From Actinoplanes sp. NBC_00393 (GTDB taxonomy: Bacteria; Actinomycetota; Actinomycetes; Mycobacteriales; Micromonosporaceae): DNA of 64,000 bases. The stretch is taken from positions 11,212,001 to 11,276,000 of the forward strand of contig NZ_CP107942.1 of assembly GCF_036053395.1 (NCBI RefSeq). The letters are read 5' to 3'. This document shows, one piece after another, positions 33,661 through 42,128 of the stretch (positions are counted from its first letter, which is position 1; each line of letters begins with the position of its first letter). The translations under genes and the position numbers were made by a program. The notes beneath the pieces were generated by a model. It did no database searches, was not told the origin of the DNA, and saw only the letters and a list, made by a program, of their open reading frames with translations.

Positions 33661-33832
33661 CGCTCGGCTGGAGGTGGCTATCGACTTTGGTCGGGTCGGT
33701 GATAGCCCGATGGCAGCAGCGACCGCCTCCTCCAGACGCGAGAGTTGGGTCGCGCCGACTGTGGAGATGACTGGGGCTCGGCGCCGCTTTTGCGGGGCGA
33801 CGCCCGCGCGGTAGAGGCGGGAGGGCTGGGCC

Positions 33833-35056
33833 ATGGACAGCGCGTCGAGGGTGGGGCCGGAGGTGCCCGAGCAGGGGGCCGAGCCGCGCGGCTGGGTGCC
33901 GGTGGTTGCTTTGCTGGTGCTGGCGCCGTGGGCTGCCGAATGTTCCTGGGGTGGGTTCGCCGTCAGCGACTACCCGCTGGTGATTCTGTTCCTGGGGCCG
34001 CTGTACGGCGGCGCCGCCGTGCTCATCCGTGAGTTCGCCCGGCGCACCGGCGCGGGGTGGCCGGCGATGGTGCTGCTCGCCGCGGCGTTCGGCATCGTTC
34101 AGGCGGGCCTTGTGGATCAGGCGTTGTTCAATCCCGGCTTCCTCGACGACACCGAGTACGCCGACCTGCCACCACCCTCGACCCTGATCCCGGCGTTCGG
34201 GTTCAGCGCCGAGGAGGCCTTCTCCTACATCGGCAACCACGTCCTGCTGAGCATCTGCGCGCCGATCATGCTGGTCGAATCGACCCTGAAACCGGCGCGC
34301 CGGCACCGCCCCTGGCTGCGCAGACGTGGCCTGCTGGGAATAGGGGCGCTGTACCTGCTGGGCAGCCTCATGATCTTCATGGACGACGAGAACGGCCGGA
34401 AAGGCTTCATGCTCACCCCTGCTCAGGCAGCGCTCGCGGTGACAGCGGTCCTCATACTGGCCGGCGCGGCGATGCTGCCCCGATGGCGACGCGCGCAGCG
34501 GCTCCGAACGGGCTACGTCCCGCATGCGCTGCTGTTCGGTCTGCTGGCGCTCGCCGTACAGCTGAGTTTGTGGTTCCTCCCCGGTTGGCCGGGCGTCGCC
34601 GCGCGGGTCGCGGCCGTCATCGCCGCCGTGGTGCTGGTGTCGATCTGGTCCCGGCGGGCCGGCTGGACGCAGCGTCACGTCGTGGCGGGCTGGTCCGCCG
34701 GCCTGATCGCCGCCGCGGCCGGGGCCTTCTTCGCTCCCGCCTACCGGCCGGCGTCGGCGCTGACGGCCGTCCTCAGTGATGCCACCGTCGGCGTGGTGAC
34801 GGCGGTGCTGGTCATCGGGGCGTATCGGTTCGCCCGCAAGGAGGTCGCACGCGAGGAGGTCGCACGCGAGGAGGTCGCACGCGAGGAGGTCGCACGCGAG
34901 GAGGTCGCACGCGAGGAGGTCGCACGCGAGGAGGTCGCACGCAAACAAGAAGGTCGCACGCAAGAAGTTCGCACGCAAGAAGGTCGCACGCAAAGAGCCG
35001 GCATGCCGAGAGCTTCGACATGCCGGCCGCGCGCGGAGCGTACGGATCAGAATTGA
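33833..35056 (+). CDS. Polytopic membrane protein with pentapeptide-repeat tail, function unknown
   Basis: The 407-residue protein follows a GGGAGGG site. About nine hydrophobic segments span residues 20-335; a conserved-looking inner part includes LIREFARRTGAGWPAM, VDQALFNPGF and FSYIGNHVLLSI. The C-terminus from about 335 is an E-V-A-R-E pentapeptide repeated about seven times (15-bp units), then a diverged Lys/Gln/Arg/Thr form. The tail would be a charged cytoplasmic or surface helix. The body resembles actinobacterial membrane proteins of unknown role. The G-rich minisatellite lies directly upstream. Confidence 0.75.
   Translation: MDSASRVGPEVPEQGAEPRGWVPVVALLVLAPWAAECSWGGFAVSDYPLVILFLGPLYGGAAVLIREFARRTGAGWPAMVLLAAAFGIVQAGLVDQALFNPGFLDDTEYADLPPPSTLIPAFGFSAEEAFSYIGNHVLLSICAPIMLVESTLKPARRHRPWLRRRGLLGIGALYLLGSLMIFMDDENGRKGFMLTPAQAALAVTAVLILAGAAMLPRWRRAQRLRTGYVPHALLFGLLALAVQLSLWFLPGWPGVAARVAAVIAAVVLVSIWSRRAGWTQRHVVAGWSAGLIAAAAGAFFAPAYRPASALTAVLSDATVGVVTAVLVIGAYRFARKEVAREEVAREEVAREEVAREEVAREEVAREEVARKQEGRTQEVRTQEGRTQRAGMPRASTCRPRAERTDQN
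34836..34995 (+). repeat. In-frame 15-bp repeats coding EVARE pentapeptides
   Basis: GAGGTCGCACGCGAG is repeated head to tail from 34841 (six perfect copies and one variant), then three more diverged copies (AAGGTCGCACGCAAG type). The reading frame is kept throughout. Confidence 0.92.
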
Positions 35057-35607
35057 CCGGAAGTCATCCGATACCAGGTCGGAATGATCATGGTGACCAC
35101 CATCAGCGCCAGCACCGCGGCCGAGATGAGCGCGCGCCGGGTGGTCAGCGGCGCCGGCGCGGTGGGCCGCCGGCCCGATCGCGCCACCGCGATGAACGTG
35201 GCGACCCCGCCCAGGACCAGGTTGACCGGCACGAGCGCCCATTCACCGCGAACAATGTGGAAGCCGGCAGCCAGGACCATGGTGACCGCGAGGCCGGCGG
35301 CGGCGAGCGGCACCAGCTTCGGCCTGACCCTGGTGATGGCCGGCAGGAACAGGCCGATGCCGCCGAGCACCTCGCAAACCCCGATGAACACGATGAGCGG
35401 CCGCGGCACCGCGGCGTACCAGGCCGCGACCCGGGGCGCCTCCGCATACAGCGCCGCGTCATACAGCAGCACCTTGCCGAAGCCGCTTCCGGCAAAGAAG
35501 AAACCCCACAGGATCTGAAGCGCCCAGAGTACGCCGTTCAGGCTCAACCGCAGTTCCCGACGCGGGCTCTCGACACCGATCCGATTCACGCTGACCTGCG
35601 AGTTCAT
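35047..35607 (-). CDS. DoxX-like membrane protein
   Basis: The ATG at 35607 follows GGAG at a good distance and gives 186 residues; an earlier in-frame ATG lacks this. Four helices are visible, with the DoxX-type pattern in LWALQILWGFFFAGSGFGK, PRPLIVFIGVCEVLGGIGL and VTMVLAAGFHIVRGEW. DoxX-like proteins sit in the cell membrane, sometimes with quinone or oxidative-stress roles. It is convergent with the membrane protein gene, overlapping its 3' end by 10 bp. Confidence 0.85.
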   Translation of the reverse strand: MNSQVSVNRIGVESPRRELRLSLNGVLWALQILWGFFFAGSGFGKVLLYDAALYAEAPRVAAWYAAVPRPLIVFIGVCEVLGGIGLFLPAITRVRPKLVPLAAAGLAVTMVLAAGFHIVRGEWALVPVNLVLGGVATFIAVARSGRRPTAPAPLTTRRALISAAVLALMVVTMIIPTWYRMTSGQF

Positions 35608-35719
35608 GGCTTGTCTCCTTGACGAGTGGCGGTGGACCTCAGCCTCTCGCCCGGCACCACGGATCCACATCCGTGCTCACCACGGAAACCGCCTCCGTAC
35701 CGGGGTTAAATAGACAACC

Positions 35720-36898
35720 ATGGCTACCGTTGCCTTTTTCGCTCCGGCTGCCGCCGGGCACGTCAATCCCACTCTGGGGCTCGCTGCCGAGTTGGTGCGG
35801 CGTGGTCACCGGGTCACCTACGCAACCACGACGGCGTACGCCGAACGCGTTGCCGAAACCGGCGCCGAAGTGGTCCCGGTCACCTCGACCTGGGAGGGGC
35901 GTGATGACATCGAGACCCCGCAGATGCACGGCAGAGAACTCGTCCGCGCGATGAACCTGCTCTTCACCGAGACCAGGTCCATGCTTGCGCAGCTGAGCGA
36001 CGCGGAGAGGCCCGACCTGGTCGTGCACGACGGTCCGATGGGCTGGTGGGGCCGGATCCTGGCGGGCCGGTGGCAGGTCCCGTCGGTGGAGACCTGGCCG
36101 AATCTGGTCAGCAACGAGCACTGGTCGATGGCCCGCAACTACACGACGTTCAACCCGCTGAGCCCGGGTTTCCTGATGATGGCGATCCGGTTGAGCCGGT
36201 TCCTGAAGAAGCAGGACGCCGGTGGCATGGAGGCGTTCATGCGCGGCGACAGCGCCACGCTCCGGCTGGTGACGCTGCCGCGGGCTTTCCAGTACGCGGG
36301 GGACACCTTCACCGATCGGTACGAGTTCGTCGGCCCCCTCTTCGCCGAACGCGGCTACCAGGGCGACTGGGAGCCGTCCGGGGATCTCCCGGTGGTGCTG
36401 GTCTCGCTCGGCACCGCCTACAACGACCGGCCCGAGTTCTACCGGACCGTGGTGCGGTCGGCCGTGGACCAGCCCTGGCAGGTGGTGCTGGCCATCGGCG
36501 GGGTGGACCCGGCGGCGCTGGGGACGGTTCCGCCCAACGTGGCGGTGCACCGGCAGGTTCCGCAGCTGGCGGTGCTGCGGCACGCGCGGGCGTTCGTCAC
36601 GCACGCCGGGATGGGCGGCACGATGGAGGGCCTGCACTTCGAGGTGCCGATGGTGGCGATCCCGCAGATGGCCGAGCAGCGGGCCAACGCCGACCGGATC
36701 GCCGGGCTCGGCCTCGGCCGGGTGCTGTCGCCGGACGGGGTCACCGCGGACTCGCTGTGGAATGCCGTCGGCGAGGTGGCCTTCGACCCGCACGTACGCG
36801 AGCGGCTGACCTGGATGCGCGAGGAGATGACCGCCGCCGGCGGCGTCCCGGCGGCTGCCGGCGCGGTGGAGCGCGCCCTGGCGGCCGGGAAGGCGTAG
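35720..36898 (+). CDS. MGT-family (macrolide-type) glycosyltransferase
   Basis: The 392-residue GT-B enzyme begins VAFFAPAAAGHVNPTLGLAAEL with the N-lobe His typical of UGTs, and carries the nucleotide-sugar-binding C-lobe motif HAGMGGTMEGLHFEVPMVAI. Its length and pattern match OleD/OleI-like macrolide glycosyltransferases, which inactivate small molecules by glucosylation. An acceptor cannot be predicted. No biosynthetic cluster is nearby, so a detoxifying role is more likely than a biosynthetic one (inference). Confidence 0.92.
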   Translation: MATVAFFAPAAAGHVNPTLGLAAELVRRGHRVTYATTTAYAERVAETGAEVVPVTSTWEGRDDIETPQMHGRELVRAMNLLFTETRSMLAQLSDAERPDLVVHDGPMGWWGRILAGRWQVPSVETWPNLVSNEHWSMARNYTTFNPLSPGFLMMAIRLSRFLKKQDAGGMEAFMRGDSATLRLVTLPRAFQYAGDTFTDRYEFVGPLFAERGYQGDWEPSGDLPVVLVSLGTAYNDRPEFYRTVVRSAVDQPWQVVLAIGGVDPAALGTVPPNVAVHRQVPQLAVLRHARAFVTHAGMGGTMEGLHFEVPMVAIPQMAEQRANADRIAGLGLGRVLSPDGVTADSLWNAVGEVAFDPHVRERLTWMREEMTAAGGVPAAAGAVERALAAGKA

Positions 36899-37006
36899 CC
36901 GCCAGGGGGTTCGCCAGGGTGTCTCACTGGGGCGAGGCCCGGGGGTGCCGCGGGATGGTCTTCGTGGGTGCCGGACGGCATCCGCGGAAACAGGGGAGTG
37001 AGCACG

Positions 37007-37612
37007 ATGGTGGACTTCAAGATCGAGGTAGTGGTTCTGCCGGTCGCGGACGTGGACCGGGCCAAGGAGTTCTACCACCGGATCGGGTTCCGGGAGGACG
37101 TGGACTGCTCCGGGCCGAACGGCTTCCGGGTCGTCCACTTCACCCCGCCCGGTTCGGCTGCCTCGATCATCATCGGGTCCGGGGTCACCGATGCGGAACC
37201 GGGCTCGGCTCAGGGCGTACACATGATTGTCGATGACATCGTGGCGGCGCGCGCCCACCTTGCGGCGCGCGGGGTCGAGGTGAGCGAGGTGTACCACGAT
37301 GCCGGTGGCGTGTTCCATCACGCGGGCGCCACCGACCGGGTGGCCGGTCCACATCCGGACCGCCAGTCGTACGGCTCGTTCGTCTCCTTCAGTGACCCGG
37401 ACGGCAACGTCTTCCACCTGCAGGAGGTAACCGAGCGCCGGCCCGGCCGGGTCGGCAACGTGGTGTACGGCTCGGTCGCCGAGGTGGAGAAGGCGCTGCG
37501 GGAGGCCGCGGCGGCGCACGGCGTGCACGAGAAGGAGCTCGGGCACTACGACGAGGAGTGGCCGTCGTGGTACGCCGCCTACATGGCGAAGGCTGCCGGC
37601 CTCGAGAGCTGA
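37007..37612 (+). CDS. VOC family protein with C-terminal helical tail
   Basis: The ATG at 37007 follows AGGGGAG at about 9 bp and gives 201 residues. The VOC body (IEVVVLPVADVDRAKEFYHR ... SDPDGNVFHLQEVTER) is close to the VOC protein encoded at 39075, which lacks the roughly 45-residue tail (AEVEKALREAAAAHGVHEKE ... WPSWYAAYMAKA) present here. Such tailed VOC proteins are frequent in actinobacteria. It may be transcribed with the glycosyltransferase 108 bp upstream. Substrate unknown. Confidence 0.87.
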   Translation: MVDFKIEVVVLPVADVDRAKEFYHRIGFREDVDCSGPNGFRVVHFTPPGSAASIIIGSGVTDAEPGSAQGVHMIVDDIVAARAHLAARGVEVSEVYHDAGGVFHHAGATDRVAGPHPDRQSYGSFVSFSDPDGNVFHLQEVTERRPGRVGNVVYGSVAEVEKALREAAAAHGVHEKELGHYDEEWPSWYAAYMAKAAGLES

Positions 37613-37618
37613 TGCCGG

Positions 37619-38206
37619 TCAGCGAATGCGGTCGTAGACCAGTGACAGGGTGCCGTGCTCGCCGGCGGCTTGGCTGGTCAGCGACCACTTGCCGGGCGGC
37701 AGGCCGTCGTCGAAGAGGCGCGGGCCGCCGCCCAGGAAGACCGGGAAGACCATCAGGGCCAGCCGGTCGACCTGGTCGGCGGCGAGCAGGGCCTTGATGA
37801 CGCTGGCGCTGGAGAACACCACGATGTCGCCGCCGTCGGTGGCGCGCAGGTCGGCGGCCACCTCGGCGGCCGGCTTGTCGACGACCGTCGTCCGCTCCCA
37901 GGGCGCGTTGTCCAGCGTCGAGGACAGGACGACCTTCTCGGCGTCGACCAGCCATTTCGCGAAGCCCTCGTCGCGCGGGTCGGCGCCCTCCGCGCCGATC
38001 ACGGTGGGCCAGTAGCCGAGGAAGCCCTCGGCGTTTACCCGGCCGAGCAGGGCGGTCGTGGCCGGCTGCCACAGGTTGGTCAGGTGGTCGCGGGCGACGT
38101 CGGTCACCGCATAGGGAATCACCCAGCTCATGTCGACCGGGTTCTCCGGCTGGGCGTAGCGGCCGTCGAGGGACAGGCTCATGTTGGTGACGATCCGGCG
38201 GGTCAT
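37619..38206 (-). CDS. Dihydrofolate reductase/RibD C-terminal-like protein
   Basis: The ATG at 38206 overlaps the stop of the ArsR-AHSA1 gene as ATGA, giving 195 residues. It has the fold landmarks of the RibD C-terminal domain: TNMSLSLDGRYA at the start, LLGRVNAEGF in the middle and LMVFPVFLGGGPRLFDDG near the end. Most such stand-alone proteins have unknown reductase substrates. It forms a two-gene unit with the ArsR-type regulator, a pairing seen often in actinobacteria. Confidence 0.88.
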   Translation of the reverse strand: MTRRIVTNMSLSLDGRYAQPENPVDMSWVIPYAVTDVARDHLTNLWQPATTALLGRVNAEGFLGYWPTVIGAEGADPRDEGFAKWLVDAEKVVLSSTLDNAPWERTTVVDKPAAEVAADLRATDGGDIVVFSSASVIKALLAADQVDRLALMVFPVFLGGGPRLFDDGLPPGKWSLTSQAAGEHGTLSLVYDRIR

Positions 38207-39018
38207 GTCAGGCTCCTCTGGGAAACGGTGGCGGCGAGCTTGTCGAGGCTCTGGCCGAAACCGAGCTCGATGCCCGCGACGAAGTCGGCGGAGTCGATGG
38301 TGCTGTCGGTGATCCGGTAGTGGACGTCGAGGCCGGTGCCGGCGCTGGTGGGCCGCAGTTCGAACTCGACGTGGGCGGTGAAGGCGACGCTGCCGTCCGG
38401 GAGCAGCGGGGAGAGCCGGTAGCGGAGGTGCTCGCCGGGGCGAACCTCCACGACGGCGCCCTCCGCGCGCCCGACGACCACGTCGGTGCCGCCGAGGTCC
38501 TCGGCGTCGCGATATTCCTGGACGATCCGCCCGCCCGGCCGCGCCTCGAAGACCAGCTGGGAGACGCGCAGATCGTCCGGCGTCCACCAGCGGGCGAGCA
38601 GCGCCGCCTCGGTGAGGTGGCGCCAGACCTGGTCGGCCGGCCCGGTCAGGGACCGGTGGAACCGGAACGAGCGGTCGTCGGCCCACCCGTCGGCGGCCGC
38701 GGCGAGCCGCTCGGCGTCGAGACTCAGCCCGTGCCGGGCGAAGTCCGCCCCGGCCCGCTCGGCCGCCTCGGCGAGCCGGCTGACCTCGGCCGCCAGCTCC
38801 CGCAGCGGTCCCGGCTGCAACGCGTAGACCCGGCGCTGGCCGGTGCGCTGCGCGGTGACCAGGCCGGCACGCTCCAGGGTCTGCAGGTGCTTGGTGGTCT
38901 GCGGCTGGCGGGCCCCGGCCAGCTCGGCGAGGACACCGACCGGCCGTGGCCGCTCGGCCAGCAGGGTCACCAGCCGCCGGCGGGCGGGGTCGGCCAAAGC
39001 GGCCAGGAGTACGTCCAT
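38203..39018 (-). CDS. ArsR-type regulator fused to an AHSA1/SRPBCC domain
   Basis: The 271-residue protein joins an N-terminal ArsR winged helix (residues 1-90, with AELAGARQPQTTKHLQTLERAGLV as recognition region) to a C-terminal START-like AHSA1 domain (from about 115, SFRFHRSLTGPADQVWRHLT ... WTPDDLRVSQLVFEARPGG). The fusion suggests that a small hydrophobic ligand bound by the AHSA1 domain controls DNA binding. It is coupled to the DHFR-like gene. A 22-bp perfect palindrome lies 6 bp upstream of its start and is shared with the divergent VOC gene. Confidence 0.92.
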   Translation of the reverse strand: MDVLLAALADPARRRLVTLLAERPRPVGVLAELAGARQPQTTKHLQTLERAGLVTAQRTGQRRVYALQPGPLRELAAEVSRLAEAAERAGADFARHGLSLDAERLAAAADGWADDRSFRFHRSLTGPADQVWRHLTEAALLARWWTPDDLRVSQLVFEARPGGRIVQEYRDAEDLGGTDVVVGRAEGAVVEVRPGEHLRYRLSPLLPDGSVAFTAHVEFELRPTSAGTGLDVHYRITDSTIDSADFVAGIELGFGQSLDKLAATVSQRSLT

Positions 39019-39024
39019 GCCACA

Positions 39025-39046
39025 AATATTCTTCTAGAAGAATATT
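39025..39046. promoter_or_regulatory. Perfect 22-bp palindrome, operator of the ArsR-AHSA1 regulator
   Basis: CTTCTAGAAG (39031-39040) is flanked by AATATT on both sides, giving an unbroken 22-bp palindrome that is very AT-rich for this genome. A further AGAATATTCT overlaps it on the right. It lies between the divergent ArsR-AHSA1 and VOC genes. Confidence 0.8.
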
Positions 39047-39074
39047 CTTGTCAAGGAATAACTGGAGCGGAGGT

Positions 39075-39527
39075 ATGACGGTGGTCGACTACCAGCTCGA
39101 GGTGATCGTCGTGCCGGTCGCCGATGTGGACCGGGCGCAGGAGTTCTACCGGCGGATCGGATTCCGTGAGGACCTGGACTACGTGGGCGGGCCGGGTTTC
39201 CGGGTCGTGCACTTCACCCCGCCGGGGTCGCGATGCTCGATCATCGTGGGCACCGGGATCGGTACGGCCACGCCCGGCTCGATGGAGAACGTGCACCTGG
39301 TCGTCCGGGACATCGAGGAGGCCCGCGACGACCTGATCGCCCGTGGCGTCGAGGTCAGCGAGATCTTCCACGACGCGGACGGGGTGTTCCACCACGGTGG
39401 CGGGCAGAAGCGGGTGCCGGGGCTCTATCCGGGCCGGCTCTCGTACGGATCGTTCGCCTCCTTCCGCGACCCGGACGGCAACGAGTTCCTGCTGCAGGAG
39501 GTCACCGAACGGTTCCCTGGGCGCTGA
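39075..39527 (+). CDS. VOC family protein (short paralogue)
   Basis: The ATG at 39075 has GGAG seven bases upstream and gives 150 residues. The sequence (VIVVPVADVDRAQEFYRR, RVVHFTPPGS, RDPDGNEFLLQEVTERFP) is clearly a paralogue of the protein encoded at 37007 but ends where that one's extra tail begins. It is divergent from the ArsR-AHSA1 gene across the 22-bp palindrome and is therefore the likely co-regulated target. Confidence 0.88.
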   Translation: MTVVDYQLEVIVVPVADVDRAQEFYRRIGFREDLDYVGGPGFRVVHFTPPGSRCSIIVGTGIGTATPGSMENVHLVVRDIEEARDDLIARGVEVSEIFHDADGVFHHGGGQKRVPGLYPGRLSYGSFASFRDPDGNEFLLQEVTERFPGR

Positions 39528-39597
39528 ACGCGTCGCGAACGGCCGGTGTGACCCACGGAACCGCGGTTTCGCGCCGCAGGAGATACGGTTTCTGAAT

Positions 39598-40365
39598 ATG
39601 GCGCAGTTTCACGAACTGGCGGGGACGCTGACCGGTATACCGGGGGACCGGCCACCGCTCGTCCTGGTGCATGGTCTGACCTTCGACCGGCGGCAGTGGG
39701 CCCCGCTGGTCGGCGAGATCCAGGCGATCGATCCCGGCCGCCAGGTGCTGACCCTCGACCTGCCGGCACACGGCGAGTCCGGGCCGCAGCGCGACTACCA
39801 CGTGGAGACCGTCGCGGATGCGCTGCACGCCGCCGTGACCGCGGCCGGCCTCGCCGCTCCGGTGCTGGTCGGCCACTCCATCGGCGGGATCTTCGTGACC
39901 GGTTACGCCGGGCGGTATCCGGCCCGCGGCGTGCTCAACCTCGACCAGCCGCTGCTGCCCGGCCGGTTCGGCCCGATGATCCGCGAGGCCGAGCCCACCC
40001 TGCACGGTCCCGGCTGGCGCGCGTTCTGGGACCTGCTGGTCGACGGGATGGGCATCCCGGCGCTGACCGAACCGGCCCGTGCCCTGGTCGAGCAGACCGC
40101 CCGGCCGAGCGCCGAGCTGCTGCTCGGGTACTGGGACGAGATCATGCACACCGCCGAGGAGACGATCACCGAGCAGCGCCGGGCCGACCTCACCGCCATC
40201 GCCGCCCAGGGGATCGAGTACCACTGGCTCAGCTCCTGCGAGCCGGACCCGGCGTACGCGAGCTGGCTCACCGAGGTGTCACCCGGTGTCGTGATCGACC
40301 TGCTGCCGGGCGGGCATTTCCCGCACCTGGAGTACCCGGCGGATCTGGCGAAGCTGCTGGCCTGA
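39598..40365 (+). CDS. Alpha/beta hydrolase
   Basis: The 255-residue protein has LVLVHGLTFDRRQW (oxyanion region), the nucleophile elbow GHSIGG with Ser94, and a C-terminal LPGGHFPHLE with the likely catalytic His; the acid is probably in EPDPAYASW. It is a soluble, single-domain hydrolase of the esterase/haloperoxidase-like type. It begins 70 bp after the VOC gene on the same strand and may be in the same unit. Substrate unknown. Confidence 0.87.
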   Translation: MAQFHELAGTLTGIPGDRPPLVLVHGLTFDRRQWAPLVGEIQAIDPGRQVLTLDLPAHGESGPQRDYHVETVADALHAAVTAAGLAAPVLVGHSIGGIFVTGYAGRYPARGVLNLDQPLLPGRFGPMIREAEPTLHGPGWRAFWDLLVDGMGIPALTEPARALVEQTARPSAELLLGYWDEIMHTAEETITEQRRADLTAIAAQGIEYHWLSSCEPDPAYASWLTEVSPGVVIDLLPGGHFPHLEYPADLAKLLA

Positions 40366-40413
40366 CGATCAGCGCGCTATTGTTTGCCGGAGTCGCGCAC
40401 ACGAGGAGCTGAC

Positions 40414-40443
40414 ATGGCAGGGGACGACGACATCTCAGGGTGA
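40414..40443 (+). promoter_or_regulatory. Nine-codon upstream reading frame in the ABC-F leader
   Basis: ATG at 40414 has a strong GAGGAG site (40403-40408) five bases upstream and encodes MAGDDDISG then TGA. It ends 51 bp before the ABC-F start. GACGACG within it (40423-40429) can pair with CGTCGTC at 40459-40465 in the leader. Short translated leaders like this control antibiotic-resistance ABC-F genes by ribosome-mediated attenuation. Confidence 0.55.
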
Positions 40444-40494
40444 GAGCCCGGGTGTTCCCGTCGTCGCCACTTCTCTCCTTCTCCGAGGTCTGCC

Positions 40495-42117
40495 ATGTCC
40501 GACGGTTTCGTCGTCTGCACCGATCTGTCCTTTTCCTGGCCCGATGACACCCCGGTGTTCCAGGATCTGTCCGTCTCCGTGCCCGCCGGGCGCACCGGTC
40601 TGGTCGCCGCGAACGGCGCCGGCAAGTCCACCCTGCTCAAACTGATCGCCGGCGAGCTGAAGCCGACCGGCGGCAGCGTCACGCTCGGCGGGGTGCTCGG
40701 CTATCTGCCGCAGCATCTGCCGTTCACCGCCGACCGCAGCGTCGGCGAGCTCCTCGGCGTCGACCGGATCCTCGCGGCGCTGCACGCCATCGAGGCCGGC
40801 GACGTCGCCGACGAGCACTTCACCACGGTCGGCGACGACTGGGACGTCGAGGAACGTACCCGGGCCGAGCTGGACCGGCTCGGGCTCGGCGAGGTCACCC
40901 TGGACCGGCGGCTCGGCACCCTCAGCGGCGGGCAGGTGGTCTCCCTCGGCCTCGCCGCCCAGCTGCTCAAACGGCCCGACGTGCTGCTGCTCGACGAGCC
41001 CACCAACAACCTGGACCGCGACGCCCGGGAACGGCTGATCGCGGTCCTGCGCTCCTGGTCCGGCTGCCTGCTGGTGGTCAGTCACGACCGGGAGCTGCTC
41101 GACGAGATTGACCGGATCGCCGCCCTCGACCACGGCGAGATCCGGTGGTACGGCGGCAATTACAGCGACTACGAGCAGGCTGTCGCGGGTGAGCGGGAGA
41201 CCGCCGAACGACAGGTCCGCAACGCCGAGCAGGACCTGAAACGGCAGAAACGGGAGATGCAGCAGGCGCGGGAACGGTCCGCCCGGCGGGCGTCGACGGC
41301 GGCGCGCAACCTGTCCGACGCCGGCCTGTCCCGGCTGCACGCCGGGAACCACCAGCGCAACGCCCAGGTGTCGGCGGCCAAGGCGGGGGAGACGCACGCC
41401 AACCGGCTCCGGGACGCGCAGGCCCGCTACGACCAGGCGGACCGGGCAGCCCGGCAGGACGACAAGATCGTGCTGGAACTGCCGGGGACCAACGTGCCGG
41501 CCGGGCGGACCGTGTTCCACGGCGAGCGCCTGCAGGCCGGGTACGACGGACGGCCACTCTTCCTCGGAGACGGCGTCGACCTGGACATCCGGGGACCGGA
41601 GCGGATCGCGTTGACCGGACCCAACGGGGCCGGCAAGTCGACGCTGCTGCGGCTGATCAGCGGGAAGCAGGCGCCGCTGTCCGGCACGGCGACGCGGGCG
41701 GTGGGGCGTACGGCGTACCTGTCCCAGCGCCTCGATCTGCTCGACGGCGACCGCACGGTCGCCGAGAACCTGGCCGCCTTCGCACCCACCCTGCCCGACG
41801 CCGAGCGGATGAACCTGCTGGCCCGCTTCCTGTTCCGCGGCGCCCGCGCCCACCTGCCGGTCGCCGTGCTCTCCGGTGGCGAGCGTCTCCGGGCGACTCT
41901 GGCGTGCATCCTCTACGCCGAGCCGGCGCCGCAACTGCTGCTGCTCGACGAGCCGACCAACAACCTCGACCTGGTCAGCGTCGGTCAGCTGGAGAGCGCG
42001 CTCACCGCCTATCAGGGCGCCTTCGTGGTGGTCAGTCACGACGAGCGGTTCCTGCGCGAGATCGGGGTGCAGCGTCGGCTGCGTCTGGCGGCCGGCGAGC
42101 TGAGCTGGGCGGTGTAA
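40495..42117 (+). CDS. ABC-F family ATPase (ribosome-acting, possible antibiotic resistance)
   Basis: The 540-residue soluble protein has two ABC domains and no membrane part. Domain 1 has AANGAGKST, LSGGQVVSLG and LLLDEPTNNLD; domain 2 has GPNGAGKST, LSGGERLRAT and LLLDEPTNNLD. Between them a charged coiled-coil linker (about 230-320, with repeated RQ/RE/KR residues) is the part that enters the ribosome in this family. The actinobacterial branch includes macrolide/lincosamide resistance proteins (TlrC, LmrC); this one may be such a protein, and the upstream nine-codon reading frame supports drug-responsive control (inference). Confidence 0.92.
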   Translation: MSDGFVVCTDLSFSWPDDTPVFQDLSVSVPAGRTGLVAANGAGKSTLLKLIAGELKPTGGSVTLGGVLGYLPQHLPFTADRSVGELLGVDRILAALHAIEAGDVADEHFTTVGDDWDVEERTRAELDRLGLGEVTLDRRLGTLSGGQVVSLGLAAQLLKRPDVLLLDEPTNNLDRDARERLIAVLRSWSGCLLVVSHDRELLDEIDRIAALDHGEIRWYGGNYSDYEQAVAGERETAERQVRNAEQDLKRQKREMQQARERSARRASTAARNLSDAGLSRLHAGNHQRNAQVSAAKAGETHANRLRDAQARYDQADRAARQDDKIVLELPGTNVPAGRTVFHGERLQAGYDGRPLFLGDGVDLDIRGPERIALTGPNGAGKSTLLRLISGKQAPLSGTATRAVGRTAYLSQRLDLLDGDRTVAENLAAFAPTLPDAERMNLLARFLFRGARAHLPVAVLSGGERLRATLACILYAEPAPQLLLLDEPTNNLDLVSVGQLESALTAYQGAFVVVSHDERFLREIGVQRRLRLAAGELSWAV

Positions 42118-42128
42118 CGTCCCGAGGC

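Larger units (their letters stand above)
32637..33832. other. Gene-free stretch: AT-richer segment then G-rich minisatellite
   Basis: 32640-32760 is AT-richer and carries no clear gene. 32941-33660 is a strongly strand-biased, G-rich repeat region described separately. 33660-33832 leads to the GGGAGGG ribosome site of the next membrane protein gene. Long frames across this part on either strand consist only of repeated Gly/Arg/Ala/Trp or Pro/Ser/Ala and are not accepted as genes. Confidence 0.7.
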
